A stretch of DNA of 64,000 nt from Saccopteryx bilineata. Its lineage: Eukaryota; Chordata; Mammalia; Chiroptera; Emballonuridae. The notes under the pieces are model-generated. The model was not told where the DNA came from. It did no database searches and worked only from the letters and a program-made list of their open reading frames with translations. The position numbers were made by a program, and so were the translations under genes. The DNA lies in assembly GCF_036850765.1 (NCBI RefSeq), contig NC_089494.1:56251809-56315808 (forward strand), given 5' to 3'. This document shows positions 1 to 12,048 of the stretch, piece by piece (position 1 is the first letter of the stretch; each line of letters begins with the position of its first letter).

Positions 1-80
1 GGGAGTGGGGATGTGTTCGGGGCAACACTAGAATCTATGTAAACATAATAAATTAAAATCAATAAAAAAAGAAAAAAACA
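1..80 (+). repeat. 3' end of a retroelement with A-rich tail (cut by window edge)
   Basis: A G-rich stretch followed by 'aataaattaaaatcaataaaa' style A-rich sequence resembles the 3' UTR and tail of an L1-type retroposon. The body lies outside the window, so the family cannot be set. Confidence 0.4.
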
Positions 81-654
81 TGGACATTTTGTGGTGATCA
101 CTTTGTAAGGTGTATAGTCTAAAGTCTTATGTGTGTGTGTTACACCCACAACTAATATAATATTGTATGTGAACTATAATTAAAAAGAGCTTTACATTTC
201 AGAAAACAAAATATGCACATGACAGCTGGGGAAATTTGAATGCTAACTAGATGTTTAATGGTAATAATGAATTATTAACAGTACTGATGTATACATATGA
301 CAACAGTGTTCTATTTTTTAATACACATTTTTTTACAGATATACTGAAATATTTATGAATTAAATGATATTATTTCTAGGTTTTGCTTCAAAATGATCTC
401 TGGGAGAGCAGAAATGGCAGGCAAAATACAAGGTGATAATTATCAAAACTAAGGATGACATCAAAAGTTTTATCTCTTTAGAGTATGCTTTAAATTTTTT
501 TATCATAAAATGGAAAAAAGGAGTGTTACTTAAGATCAATCTCAGAGATCATTTTTAGAGATAAATAGTTATTTATGTGAAATAATTGTTTATTATAAGA
601 AGGGCTTCGAGTTGGGGATATTTCCACCCTATGCTCAAAAGTACATTCATAGTA
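81..654. other. AT-rich non-coding sequence, nothing recognised
   Basis: No open frame of note, no repeat family recognised; a short (GT)n occurs near 130-140. Confidence 0.5.
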
Positions 655-880
655 AGATTTGGTTAACATTTATTAAGTGTCAGGTGCCAGACAGTTGTTC
701 AGTCAATTTATGTATGCTATCTAGCTTCAAGTATACCATAATCCTCTGAAGAAATTCTGCTGTCTTCGCTTTTCAGATCATGCTGAGAGATTAAACATCT
801 TAAATCAAGACACAAACAGTAGAGGGTGCAGGCAGACTTGCATTGCAGCCCTTTTGGCTTTTAATGCCCTGCTCTGCTCT
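655..880 (+). repeat. MIR SINE (ancient)
   Basis: Contains degraded MIR landmarks: 'aacatttattaagtgtcaggtgcca', a decayed 'tcatttaatcctc' equivalent (ataatcctctgaag) and a trailing segment reading like the gag-gcacagagag/loss-of-GT core. Divergence is high, as expected for a repeat shared by all mammals. Confidence 0.55.
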
Positions 881-1357
881 GTCTCTCAACAGAGGAGAGA
901 TTTTGAGTGACAGTGTCAGCTCTTTTATATCTATATGAAATATAGATATATTTTGCATACATATATGAAAATGGAAATATATATTTCCAATTTCTTGATC
1001 AGCAGTATTTGTCCAAATTCAAGTCTTTTGGTGGAAATTCTAATTTGAATGTTGACTAAATAAAAAACTTCAAAACAGGTTAGCCTGCTCCAAAGCAATA
1101 CTCTGAATCTTTAATGAGGCAAGCTGTTCCCCTTGCCCAGAAGGTGGGGGAAGAAAAGCACAATTTTGTTTTAATGTTCTTCCTAATGGATTGTTTCAAG
1201 GCTGTTTTCCCTGGCGTAAGTGTGCTTACATGGCATCACATTCTGCTGGATGGAAGGGGAGGGGTGGTGGGTCTGTCATAAGGCGAGACCTTCTCCGTAT
1301 CATGCATGTGCACAAAGAAGGTGGGAAGCCCACAGCCAGTAAGAAATGGCATTTTTA

Positions 1358-1755
1358 TTTATTTATTTTTTTTTTCATTTTTCTGAAGCTGGAAACGGGG
1401 AGAGACAGTCAGACTCCCGCATGCGCCCGACCGGGATCCACCCGGCACGCCCACCATGGGGCAACGCTCTGCCCACCAGGGGGCGATGCTCTGCCCATCC
1501 TGGGCGTCGCCACGTTGCGACCAGAGCCACTCTAGCGCCTGAGGAAGAGGCCACAGAGCCATCCCCAGCGCCCGGGCCATCTTTGCTCCAATGGAGCCCT
1601 GGCTGCGGGAGGGGAAGAGAGAGACAGAGAGGAAAGCGCGGCGGAGGGGTGGAGAAGCAAATGGGCGCTTCTCCTGTGTGCCCTGGCCGGGAATCGAACC
1701 CGGGTCCTCCGCACGCTAGGCCGACGCTCTACCGCTGAGCCAACCGGCCAGGGCC
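1358..1755 (-). mobile_element. Long Ves-type tRNA-derived SINE, perfect 17-bp TSD
   Basis: Reverse-oriented SINE: its tRNA-like head is at 1681-1755 (B-box complement ggaatcgaaccc, A-box complement gctgagccaa) and its A/T tail is the T-run at 1358-1375. The target duplication aagaaatggcattttta is perfect at 1341-1357 and 1756-1772, so this is a clean retroposition. The body carries the tandem 'ccaccagggggcg' block; one copy is intact (1473-1485) and the first is mutated. Little decay suggests a fairly young insertion. Open frames across it on both strands are artefacts of its GC-rich body. Confidence 0.93.
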
Positions 1756-1772
1756 AAGAAATGGCATTTTTA

Positions 1773-2828
1773 ATGCTGATAATGAAGAGAGCCCTTGGAT
1801 AACACTCTGATGTGCCCCAAGGGGGATAGCTCCCTCATCTAGGACCCAGGAGAGCTAATAAAATATTTTAAAAAGTGAGTGCTCAAGTCCATCTGGACTG
1901 TCAGAACAATTTGCATTAAATAATCTGCAGGCAAAGAAATTAAAAGCCTCAAGTCAGTAAACTCTTTTGTAAAGTTACCCTCTGGATTTCTGGGAACAAC
2001 TATAATTTGTGATAACGGAAGTTTTATTAGTAAAATAGCAGCCCAGGAAGATGACTAGAATGAGTTTTTGTACTTAAAGCAGTGTGATGACTAACTCCAA
2101 ACATACAGAAATAAAGAGATTTGGGGAGGCAACTTAGTCATTTTATTAATTTCTGAAACTAATAGTTCACATGAAACATAATGAAGCAATCCTTTAAGGA
2201 AGTTAAAAGAAATACTAGGAAGTTCAATTTCCAGTCAGCCAATGATTATTTAAAAATTGGTTACAAATTTCCTAAGATTGGTATAAAAGTACATCCTTCA
2301 AAGTTGAAATTAGTTATTTTTTCACCTTTTTTCATGGGGGTTTTTTCTGTACCCCCACCAAAGATAACTAAGTTAAATCCTTTGTCGTTTCTGTCTCATG
2401 GAGGAAAGAGGGAAATAAATTAGCACAGTACATACCAGTTTGTTCTTTGGTTTAAATCTAAAAATTATTATGCTCAAAGATGCTTCTTACTTACTATTCA
2501 GTTTTTGAACAGATTCCTGATATATGGAAGATCATAGAGATTTTCAATTAAAGTTGAGATTGCTCCAGGCTTTAAAATATGGTTACCTTTATCAAGAAGT
2601 TAATGTTAGCTCTCTGATGTTACTGTTCTTGTAAAATTGCATAACTTAAACTTTGCCAACCTAAGTCACTAACACCACTGCTTTTTTATTTCTGAATTTG
2701 GTATAATAACCCAAATTACCAAATTGTTTTAAAAAGTTGGTTGATTCAGACTATAAAAAATATGGATAGAGGAGTGAAAACTGGGATTTCTTTCTATATT
2801 CTTAAATATATCTGGACTTTATATTGTT
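1773..2828. other. Unique-looking AT-rich sequence
   Basis: No gene or known repeat recognised. An 80-codon open frame near 2181-2423 has no recognisable motif or coding bias. Confidence 0.5.
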
Positions 2829-2841
2829 TATACTTTATGAT

Positions 2842-3008
2842 ATTTTTAAAATTTTTTAGTTATTGATTTCAGCAAGAGAGGATTGGGGGGGGGGAAATAG
2901 GGAGAGAAGAACATCAAGCTGTTCCTGTATGTGCCCTGACCGGGAATTGAACCAGCAACCCCTGCACTTTGGGACAATATTCTAACCAAGTGAACTACCC
3001 AGCCAGGC
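2842..3008 (-). mobile_element. Short Ves-type SINE, 13-bp TSD
   Basis: Head complement ends '...aactacccagccaggc' with B-box complement gggaattgaacc; the tail end is T-rich with a G-run. Flanked by tatactttatgat at 2829-2841 and 3009-3021. Shorter and more decayed than the long Ves-type copies. Confidence 0.85.
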
Positions 3009-3021
3009 TATACTTTATGAT

Positions 3022-3887
3022 TGTGAGGGAGAAACTATAGCTTCCTCTCTCTATAAAATTTATAAATCTTACATAAAATTTTAAATCTTACTATATGAAT
3101 AGGTTTGCTTATAAGATTTAACACACATAACATAATACAGTTATAGATGGTTAAGATGGCACTGACACCCTATAAAACTCACCACCACTGTTAACTGGGA
3201 CATTCTCATCTACCCCCACTCACTTTTGCCTTCAGGAGCTGATCTCACTTCCCACAAAATGAAAATGTTGATAATGATCTGGGCTGAGTTCCTTCCTAGG
3301 TCTTTAACTTTTTCCAACAGTTCTTTGCATCCCCAGCTCCCTTCCAAAGCTTTCTCTTCCCACTAAAGCTTTCTTATCCACTGTATCCTGTCCACAACAT
3401 TCTAAATCTCATCCCCACCTCCTCCTTCTGGGAACTCACTGCCATGGTTACCCGTCTTTTCCTTAATTGTAGGCTCTGTGAATTCTGTCTTCAAAGTTCC
3501 TCAAGTCTTTCTTTCTAGAAAACATTTTTTTTTTTTTGGTTGCCCCCAATGGCTTCTTCCTTTCTTAGTCAGAATCCTTTGATGTGAGATAAATAGCTAC
3601 TCTCTCTTTATTCCTTACTCATTCACTTTCCTTTTCAACTCCCCTCCACACAGTTGCCTTGTAATATGCTTTCAATGACTTCAGATCTTATTTAGGCTGA
3701 TGACACCCCCAGTCGTATCTTCAGCCATTATTTTTCTCTGTGTTTTAGGCCCAACTTGTGCTCCTTTACATCCAATCAGATGCTGCCCAGCAGTGTTCCC
3801 ATCTCATCCAAGGCAACTCTTGAGGTCATGTTGATCCCTCTTGTCTGTTCTGATTGAAGATTCAGTATAACTTGGCCTACAATTATG
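3022..3887. other. Non-coding, CT-rich, no confident repeat
   Basis: Pyrimidine-rich stretches around 3300-3650 may be an ancient L2 or MER fragment but I cannot assign them. No gene seen. Confidence 0.4.
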
Positions 3888-3900
3888 AACATTGTTTTTT

Positions 3901-4240
3901 GTTTGTGAGAGAAAAAAAAAGTGGGGGGACAGACAGGAAGGAAAAGAGATGATAAACATCAATTCTTCATTGCAGCACACTTTAGTTGTTCATTGATTGT
4001 TTTCTCCTATCTGCCTTGACCAGGGGCTCCTGCTGAGCCAATGACCTATTGCTTACGCCGGCAATCTTTGGGCTCAAGCCAGCGACCATGGGATCATGTC
4101 TATGACCCCATGCTCAAGCCAGCAAGCCTGCATACAAACCAGATGAGCCCGCACTCAAGCTGGCGATCTCGCGGTTTCAAACCCGGGCCCTTAGCCTCCT
4201 AGGCCAACACTATCCACTGTGCCATCGCTGGGTCAAGCTA
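3901..4240 (-). mobile_element. SINE with repeated 'GGGCTCAAGCCAG' body, 13-bp TSD
   Basis: tRNA-like head at the right end (…ccactgtgccatcgctgg…), then a body of near-repeats of about 25-30 bp (ctcaagccagcgacc), then a T-rich/purine tail at 3901-3960. Duplications aacattgtttttt flank it at 3888-3900 and 4241-4253. The internal repeats are part of the family, not a separate array. Confidence 0.88.
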
Positions 4241-4253
4241 AACATTGTTTTTT

Positions 4254-5023
4254 ATTTCTTCAATAAGATTTTAATTTTCTCAAGTCTACAACATATACTT
4301 TTCTTCTCCACCCCAACCACATCTGGGGAAATAGCAATAGTCTGGTGGTTATTAAATATTAGAAGTATATACATGTATTCTCTTGCAGAGAAAAGCTCAT
4401 TTTAGTAACAGGTGAGTGATAGCATTATAGAGCCTTCCAAAATTGTAGTGTTTTAAATTATTATTCTCTTTAGTAAGTGCTCATTGACCATTTTTCTTGC
4501 TATGTAGCATTTTATTGGGTGACAGAATTCCTGTAATTCAGTTTTAGAAATTCAAACTCCTTCAGAAACTGAAAATCTGTTTACAAATCTAGCCATTATT
4601 ATTAAGCCAAACAACACAGACATGGATATGTAACTAATACTTGTGCTATATAATGAATGTTTAAACACAAGAAAAGGTTGAATGGACATAATGGCGAGGT
4701 GTCAAGTTTGGGATGATATTGAGTTAATCAGAGTGACTTCCCTGGAAGAGATGGATTTGAAATATTTCTGACTTAAAGAGTAGAAAAACAGAAGACTGGA
4801 CCCAAAGGACAGCTTGAGTTCAGGATCAGAGACAGAAGGCACAGAGAGGCCAAATGGAGGATAAATTCAGAGATGCTCCCCAGTGTGCTCAAAGTAGAAG
4901 ACAGACTAATGTAGGCTTAGACTAGAAAACAATGATATTGTGCTTCCCTCATCAAACTAAATTATTGTCACATCTCTAAATATACCATGTCATTTCTCAT
5001 ATAATTGGTAGCATGGACATAAT
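4254..5023. other. Unique-looking AT-rich sequence
   Basis: No gene or recognisable repeat. Confidence 0.45.
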
Positions 5024-5031
5024 GATTACAC

Positions 5032-5225
5032 CAATGATTTTCAACCTTTGTTTCTCACGCACTCATAAACTAATTACTAAAGAAAAAGGGGCCCTGACCT
5101 CTTCTTCTTTAGTAACTAATGTATTTGTGCCATGAGATGAAAATGGTTGTATTTAGTCAGGGGCACTGACCTTAGTAATTAGTGTGTGTTTGTGCCGTGA
5201 AAAAAAAAAAGGTTGAAAATCACTG
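5032..5225. mobile_element. Short non-autonomous hAT element
   Basis: Terminal inverted repeats: left caatgattttcaaccttt, right (reverse complement) cagtgattttcaaccttt. Flanking 8-bp duplication gattacac (5024-5031) / gatcacac (5226-5233), 7 of 8 matching. 8-bp TSD and CAGTG ends are the hAT signature. Inside are two near-copies of 'gtgtttgtgccgtga / gtatttgtgccatga'. No transposase sequence. Confidence 0.85.
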
Positions 5226-5499
5226 GATCACACTTCTCATTTTGAATTTTAAAATGCAAAATGAAACCATCGCATGTGCAAAACGTTACTTTCTATCTCT
5301 TGATTATACTGCCTTGCCCGATTCCATCATTTGTTACCTTTTCCTTTCACCTGTACACACTGCCGACACATGTCCCAGCTGCCTGCCACCACAGTTTGAT
5401 CACCAGCACTTTCACTGATTTAGATTCCTTGATACAATCTGGTGTCCCTGGTGTGTGATAGCACACATTGAAAAGACACATCCCTTACTTTCTCAGGAA

Positions 5500-5715
5500 C
5501 AGCAGAGAGTACGGTGGAAAGAACCTGAAATTTGAAGTTATACAAATCTGGGTTGAATTCTGATTTTTTCCACTCACTAAAGATTTGAGTTTGCAATCTT
5601 CTTATCATCTTGGACTTTTTTTTCCTCACATGTAAAGAAAGGGGTATTAATTTTTACCTTTAAGGTTACTGGGGGATTATAAGAAAATGTGTTCCAAATA
5701 CATAGCCCAGTTTCT
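5500..5715 (+). repeat. MIR SINE (ancient)
   Basis: Follows the MIR order: 'gagtacggtggaaagaacc', 'aatctgggttgaattc', 'ccactcactaa', 'cctcacatgtaaagaaaggggtatta'. Decayed but colinear along 200 bp. Confidence 0.85.
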
Positions 5716-5737
5716 GCCAGGATGGGTGCTTCTCATC

Positions 5738-5885
5738 AATGTTTTTCGGTGTGTGGCCCCTAGAACACCTGCATTAGAATCACTTAAAATGCAGTTTCTG
5801 GGAGTTTTCTTTAAGTCAGATCTATAGGGATCACAACAAAAATATGAATTTTAAACAAGTTTATCAGGTGAGTCTTAAATAATCT
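5738..5885 (+). repeat. MER5-type hAT-Charlie remnant
   Basis: Sequence such as 'gtgtggcccctagaacacctgcattagaatcac' and 'caggtgagtcttaa' matches the common placental MER5 non-autonomous hAT; ends are decayed. Confidence 0.65.
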
Positions 5886-6261
5886 TGAGTTTAAATATAC
5901 CTAAGCTATGTATTCATTCTCCTCTCTTCTTTTTTTCTCTTCTTCCCTCCCCCTCCCCATCTCCTTTAATAATAGAATATGCATGAGGCATGTTCCTGGT
6001 CAAGTTAATTTTACTGTTCAGGGATTCACATTTCTCTTATGTAAAAAGAAAATTTCTTACTTCTTCAGTTGCTGCTTATAATAAATTATTGAAATTGTAT
6101 CACTTAGAAAAGGCACATACACAAATCATAACTGGAATACAAATAAAGTTGTTATATTGGTCCCTCTTTATTAAGAACATGGTGAAGTAATGTTTATGTG
6201 TGGCTCAATGCAGAAAGTGTATTATTTGACGGCTAGACCTAAGGTGAGGTGTAGCGGGCAA

Positions 6262-6600
6262 ACTTTTTTTTTAAGGTGAGAGGAGGGGAGATAGTGAGGC
6301 AGACTGCTGCATGAACCAGACCAGGATCCACCCAGCAATCCTGTCTGAGGCCAATGCTTGAATCAACTGAGCTAACCTCAGTGTCTGAGGCTGACACTCA
6401 GACCAACCAAGCTATCCACAGCGCCGGGGGCCACACTCAAAACAAATTGAGCCACTGGTTGTAGGAGGAAAAGAGGGAGAGAAGTGGGAGAGGTAGGGGT
6501 GGAAAAGCAGGTGGTGGCCACTCCTGTGGGCTCTGACCAGGAATCAAACCTGGCATGTGCATAGGCCGACACTCAATCCACTGAGCCACCAGCCAGAGCT
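6262..6600 (-). mobile_element. Ves-related SINE, diverged subtype
   Basis: Head complement at the right end (ggaatcaaacctggcatg … ccactgagccaccagccagagct) and a T-run plus 'aaggtgagaggaggggaga' at the tail end. The body has tandem units of 'ctgaggcc/tgacactcagaccaa'. The same subtype recurs at 13561 and 19917. TSD not clear. Confidence 0.8.
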
Positions 6601-8496
6601 AAAAAGACAAAGCTTAAGGCTTTAAAATGATGCCTAAAATTTGTAATCAACACAAATACAATTTTTTGTCCATGTTTCAAAAGATCAAAATCAATTCAAA
6701 AAATTTACCATGAACAAAAATCAAATTTTTGCCTAAAGAATAGCTCAGTATTAAAAATATTTTTCTCTTGTACCAGGTTTCAGTATGGTTTGCTAGTACT
6801 GATCTAAACTATTGTATTTAACATATGGTTTATCTTGATTATTGAGATTATCTTGTTTAATGAGTCCAAGTGCCTTACTTGCCTCATCGTAGTGCTAGCC
6901 CTGGCTTGTCTCCATGCTGAATCATTTTAGTGCTAATTAGCTAAAACAGAACAGTTCATTTCTATCCACATTTCACCAGAATCTCCACTTAACGTTTAAG
7001 AGATATTTGTATAAATACTCTATTTTTATACAGATACTGGAAAAATATCTGCATTTTGAGAATGTCAGTATTTTGATGTTAAGGATTCAGATATGTCTCA
7101 GAAGGAAACATTTTGCAAATGACATTGTCACCTAACAATTCTATTAGGTACAAGAAGAAGTAACGAGACTATAAATCTAGTGTTTGAGGCTCATTTTTGA
7201 TTGTTCTCAATAAAGACTGGAAAACTAGGAGTCAACAAAAAGAAAAAACGTTCAAGTAGATCAGAATCAGTTTGGCAAGAGAAGTGATCGTGGAAGGAGG
7301 TTTCAGTATAATTAAATGTCAGTTTGCATCTTGAAATATTGCCTGCTGCCTCCCACTCAATCACAAGTGAGATGAGAGGGAGTGTTCTCTATGCAAACCC
7401 AGAACTGACAGCAGCTCTTGCGAGGTTCTCCGTGGAGGATGAGTTGTAGATCAGAAGGATCGAAGGATATTACATTCCCAAGGCAATAAAATATTGCCAA
7501 CAAATTAAGTTAGACAAATAAACAGTAGATAAAAATGAAGCTGTATAAACTTTTGGAATTTTAGAACACGAAGGAATTTTAAAGACCCTCTAGTTCATTC
7601 TCCTTCCTTTACAGAATAGGAATTTAATGGCCATTTAGTTGCAAGGTTTCTCAAGGTAACTCAGCTATCAAGTGACTGACAGAACTGTCACTTTCTTCCC
7701 CATGATACTGGCAGCATTTGCTAGGTAAGAGTGGCAGGTGACTGGTGCCATAGGAAGTGGTACTGGTCTTCCATTCCTGGTAGGCAAATGGCTTAGAAGT
7801 CTTTAGATTGAAAGTGGTGGGACTGGGAAGTGGTGATACACACTTGGGTAAATGCTCAGGACCAGCTGAACACTTAAGTTTCCTAGTATTCGGTAAATGC
7901 TTTACTTCTTTTCCCCCATTCTAATCAATTATATAAATTCCAAGTTTACTGAATCTGTGTCTATAGAGGAAGAGTTTGGACATATACATTTTGGTAAAAG
8001 CTCCCTGGATATATTTGATGTGTACCTGTATTAAACACCATTACATTATTTCTGACAGAGAGGTTTTTACTAGTCAATAGCAACTTAGTGTGAATTAATT
8101 CAAGGGTAGGCTTGAGTGGAGATGCAAAATAAAGCGTAAGAGTCCAAGAAAAGCAATCTATGATAAGACCAAAGAGGGAAATTCCTCAAAAGCAAATATT
8201 GCTTCTTTTCAATTTTTGTCCAGTCAGTGTAAAAGTGGGAGCAGCTTAAATCCCTAGTTTTCTTTGTCTGCTCACAACCATACTAAGCTCTTGAATGCCC
8301 CTCTTGGAACTATTTGAGACTCTTACATATATGAACCTGTTGTCATGGATCAAAGCTACTACATTATTCATCATCACATTGTGATTTCAAGAGAAAAAAA
8401 ATATTTTCTAACCTCAGATGCAGATAATTGAGTTCATCACACTCCTCAAGTCAGAGTATGCTTTCACTCATCACTTGTTTGAGGGAGGCTCCTTTT
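6601..8496. other. Mostly unique sequence
   Basis: No gene. 7565-7720 has a faint MIR/L2-like feel (tctagttcattctccttcctttacagaataggaa … aaggtaactcagctatcaagtgac) but is too decayed to be sure. Confidence 0.45.
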
Positions 8497-8508
8497 CTGC
8501 ATTAATTT

Positions 8509-8887
8509 TTTTTGGGTTTTTTTTTTGTGACAGACAAAGAGAGGGACAAACAGAAAGAGAAAGAGATGAGAAGATCAATTCTTTGTTGTGGCTCCATAGT
8601 TGTTCATTGATTGCTTTCTCATATGGGTCTTAACAGGGTGAGGGGGGGCTATGGCAGAGCAAGTGACTTCCTTGCTCAAGCCAGCAACCTTGGGCTTCAA
8701 GCCAGTGACCTTTGGGCTCAACCCAGTGACCATGGGGTCATGTCTATGATCCCACGTGCAAGCCATTGAGCCCATGCTCAAGCTGGTGAGCCCATGCTCA
8801 AGCCGGCGACCTTGGAGTTTGGAACCTGACTCCTCTGCATCCCAGTCCAGCACTCTATCCACTACCTGGTGCCACAACCTGTTCAGG
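8509..8887 (-). mobile_element. SINE with repeated 'GGGCTCAAGCCAG' body, 12-bp TSD
   Basis: Tail end T-run at 8509-8526, head at the right end (tccactacctggtgccacaacctg). Body contains at least five near-repeats of 'agcccatgctcaagc(t/c)gg'. TSD ctgcattaattt at 8497-8508 and 8888-8899. Confidence 0.88.
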
Positions 8888-8899
8888 CTGCATTAATTT

Positions 8900-10149
8900 A
8901 TTTCCTTTTATTCCCACATGTCTCCTTCTCATCCCTAATGAGGCAAACATTCTTGTGTCTTTGGCATGAGTTCCTTTAAAATTATTCCAACATTCTATGA
9001 AGGTATTTACTGTTTTAGTATATTTCACATTCCTCATCTGGGTAACTGAGGTGAGAGGAGGGAGAGGAGAAAGTTTGACAGTTGCGCTTCAATGCATCTT
9101 TCAACAGACAGATATTTGTGGAAATTGAAGGATGCTCATTTTCAAAATGCTTAAGATCCTTCCTTAATTTTTCTGGCTGGCATAACACCCACATGAATTT
9201 CACTTGTTGATGTGAACATAGCGTTCCAAGTATTCAAAGTAGTAAATGCAGGTAGTTGCATCATGTATTGCCTATCTTGCCTTTTTCTCCACAATCCCTA
9301 GGTACATCGGATGGTTGATTGCCAGCTACCTATAAATCGAAAATACCTGTTCCCAATTTTGTATCTGAAAATAGGAAATTGACTGAGAGCCTGTTGTAGT
9401 CACCAGCACATAAAGATGGATTGGACTGGCTGAACAAACTGTACACAAGCTGTCCTTTCCTATGTCCTTTTCCGAGTGTAAGCCAGTGATTTTTAACAAC
9501 TTTGTAACTTTGAATTAAGAATCTATTTACAAACATAGTAATTGGGGGACTGTATTTCATGAACATTTTATAGAGTAAATTTAGCAATTCTGTTTGGGGG
9601 AAACAAATAAATTTGGTTTCCCCTATTTTTGCAGTCTTTTTCTATAATGGAATTAAGTCAAAGTCACATCAGGAAGAAAATGAGAACACAGAGACTTTCA
9701 ATGTCATCAAATGGAACATCACAAGAAGTGGAGACATTTGGCAAACATTTTTAAAGACCAGTTTTTAAAGAGCAAAAGACCATTTAAAAGAAGATCATTA
9801 TGGAAAGAACAGGTAGTTAGTAATGGCAATAAATTGAAAAGTTCAAGCAAAAAAAGAAAAAGTTCAAACAAAACCAACTTTCTTGTCATCAGACTCTTAT
9901 TCTATACAGTCCTTCCCTAGGTCACCTTTCCCTGCCTTCTTGATTTCACATCAGTTCCAACTAGCAGTAGGGTGATGACACAATGAACTTGGAGATTCCT
10001 CTTTCATTTATAACCTGGAGTTTTGATCTTGTCCCAAGAACATTGGGACACTGATTTACAAGTCATTTTCTCCTTTTCTCTGAGCAGTTTCTGATTTTGA
10101 CTCTTACAATAGAAATTTGACAATCTCAATTGCTCTGATATTTGGATCT
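8900..10149. other. Unique-looking sequence
   Basis: No gene or repeat recognised. Several 60-85 codon frames on both strands lack motifs. Confidence 0.45.
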
Positions 10150-10164
10150 TCATGATCTATTCTT

Positions 10165-10565
10165 TTTTTTTTTTCTTTTGTATTTTTCTGAAGCTGGTAA
10201 CAGGGAGAGACAGTCAGACAGACTCCTGCATGCGCCTGACCGGGATCCACCCGGCACGCCCACCAGGGGCGATGCTCTGCCCACCAGGGGGCGATGCTCT
10301 GCCCCTCCAGGGCATTGCTCTGCCGCGCGACCAGAGCCACTCTAGAGCCTGGGGCAGAGGCCAAGGAGCCACCCCCAGCGCCCGGGCCATCTTTGCTCCA
10401 ATGGAGCCTTGGCTGCGGGAGGGGAAGAGAGAGACAGGGAGGAAGGAGGGGGATGGGGGTGGAGAAGCAAATGGGCGCTTCTCCCATGTGCCCTGGCTGG
10501 GAATCGAACCCGAGTCCCCCACATGCCAGGCTGACGCTCTACTGCTGAGCCAACCGGCCAGGGCC
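10165..10565 (-). mobile_element. Long Ves-type SINE, 15-bp TSD
   Basis: T-tail at left, tRNA-like head at 10492-10565. TSD tcatgatctattctt (10150-10164) and tcatggtctattctt (10566-10580), 14 of 15 matching. Core repeat: one copy shortened (four G), one intact CTCF-like core at 10281-10293. Confidence 0.93.
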
Positions 10566-10580
10566 TCATGGTCTATTCTT

Positions 10581-11169
10581 ACCATCATATATATACCTGC
10601 TCTTCTTCTCGATAATTGGGGCATCTTCTGCCGGTAGTACCTTTGGGATTCATTTCTGCAGCAGGGCTGTGGATTCATTTCTGGGTAGTCATGTCATACC
10701 CATAGAAGCTGTTAGCTTTGAATCTTGACCTGATGTTCTAAATTCTTACAAGAGCCTTGGGAATTGCTATTTTCTTCTCATGTTACTCTTAAGTACGTTA
10801 CACTTGCTGTGTGCTTTGACCCAAGATAGAGCACAATGCTTTGTCTAAATCTTTGTTCCTATTAATGGCAGTAGCTTGTAACAGGGTAACTGCAGAGGAA
10901 GATAAGAACCTGCCAAAGACCAGATAAAATTATGCATAGAAGGTACTGGCTTTGAACTCACTTATGTCTCCAGATTAACTATTACCTGTGAATGTGTGTA
11001 TGTATACATGCCTATGCATGTATGTGTACTACACATACAACATTGCATTTTCAATTATTCCAGGCCAAGTTTTAAAATAGTAGAAGAGAATAAAAATTAC
11101 ATCATTGTTGAAAATTACACTTTTAGATGTGAGTTATCATCAAGACTGAAATTTTTATAGGAAAGCTTC
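10581..11169. other. Unique-looking sequence
   Basis: No gene or repeat recognised. Confidence 0.45.
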
Positions 11170-11171
11170 TA

Positions 11172-11413
11172 CAGTGGTACCTTGAGATACGAATTTAATT
11201 CATTCTGTATTGAGCTCCTAAGTCAGTCAACTAGTATATCAAACTGCCGATACCGAACCTGTGCACCAATGCGCCAACTAGAGGCAGCTTCCCGAATCAC
11301 GACTCGTACCTCGGAATTTCGCTAGGATCTCGAACAAAAATACGGACCAAGTCGCAGCTTGTATCTTAAAAAAAATTTGTATGTTGGTCTGTTTGTATCT
11401 CAAGGTACCACTG
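11172..11413. mobile_element. Tc1/mariner-type non-autonomous TIR element
   Basis: Perfect 19-bp terminal inverted repeats CAGTGGTACCTTGAGATAC, flanked by TA on both sides (11170-11171, 11414-11415). TA duplication points to the Tc1/mariner/pogo group. 242 bp, no coding capacity; interior is GC-richer than the flanks. Confidence 0.88.
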
Positions 11414-11415
11414 TA

Positions 11416-12034
11416 ATCTAGTTTTGAATATCCAAAGATGTTAAAACTTTGCATCTGTGGCATAATTACTATAACTCCTTTAACTTTTGAAAGAACAAAT
11501 GATAAAATGATACTTAAGCTTTGTTCCATAAACCTCTATCCAAATTTTGTAGGTGAAATAAAGAGAGACATTGACTGGAAAGGCTGGGTGTCGATTATGT
11601 ACTGGATATGTGGTCTGCCCCTTTAGAGTCAGCACAGGAGAAGGGAAGCCCTGTCCTCCTGCCTCTGATCAGGTTACACTGGAATGATCTCCCATATAAC
11701 CCAGTCCCTTTCAACAAGTTGAAGAGGAGTACAGTTCATCACCACAGTTTTAGGAAGGGATATTCTATGACTATCTAACAAGAACATTTCCTGCTTCATC
11801 TTACCCTGTTCCCTGCCTTTCCACAGCCATTTACACATTGTCCCCTGAGCCCTTAACTACAGTAACAGGGATCTTATTGGTTTTTAGGCTTCTTTCTTCT
11901 TTGTAATCTCTGTATTATGTTTAAAACTGTGATGGCAATTGTGAAGATATGGTAATCTCTCTTTATCTGTGGTTTTGCCTTCTGCAGTTACAGTTACCTA
12001 TGAAAATATTAAATGGAAAATTTAGTATACAATT
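11416..12034. other. Unique-looking sequence
   Basis: No gene or confident repeat. Confidence 0.45.
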
Positions 12035-12048
12035 AAAAAGACAATTGG

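Noticed and set aside
1681..1755. Minus-strand tRNA gene
   Set aside because: The tRNA-like sequence is the head of a SINE with TSD, and the same head recurs many times.
3960..4200. Regularly spaced short repeats resembling an array
   Set aside because: They are internal units of a tRNA-derived SINE shared by other copies at 8.5, 14.3, 30.3 and 41.2 kb; spacing is irregular and no CRISPR context exists in a mammalian genome.
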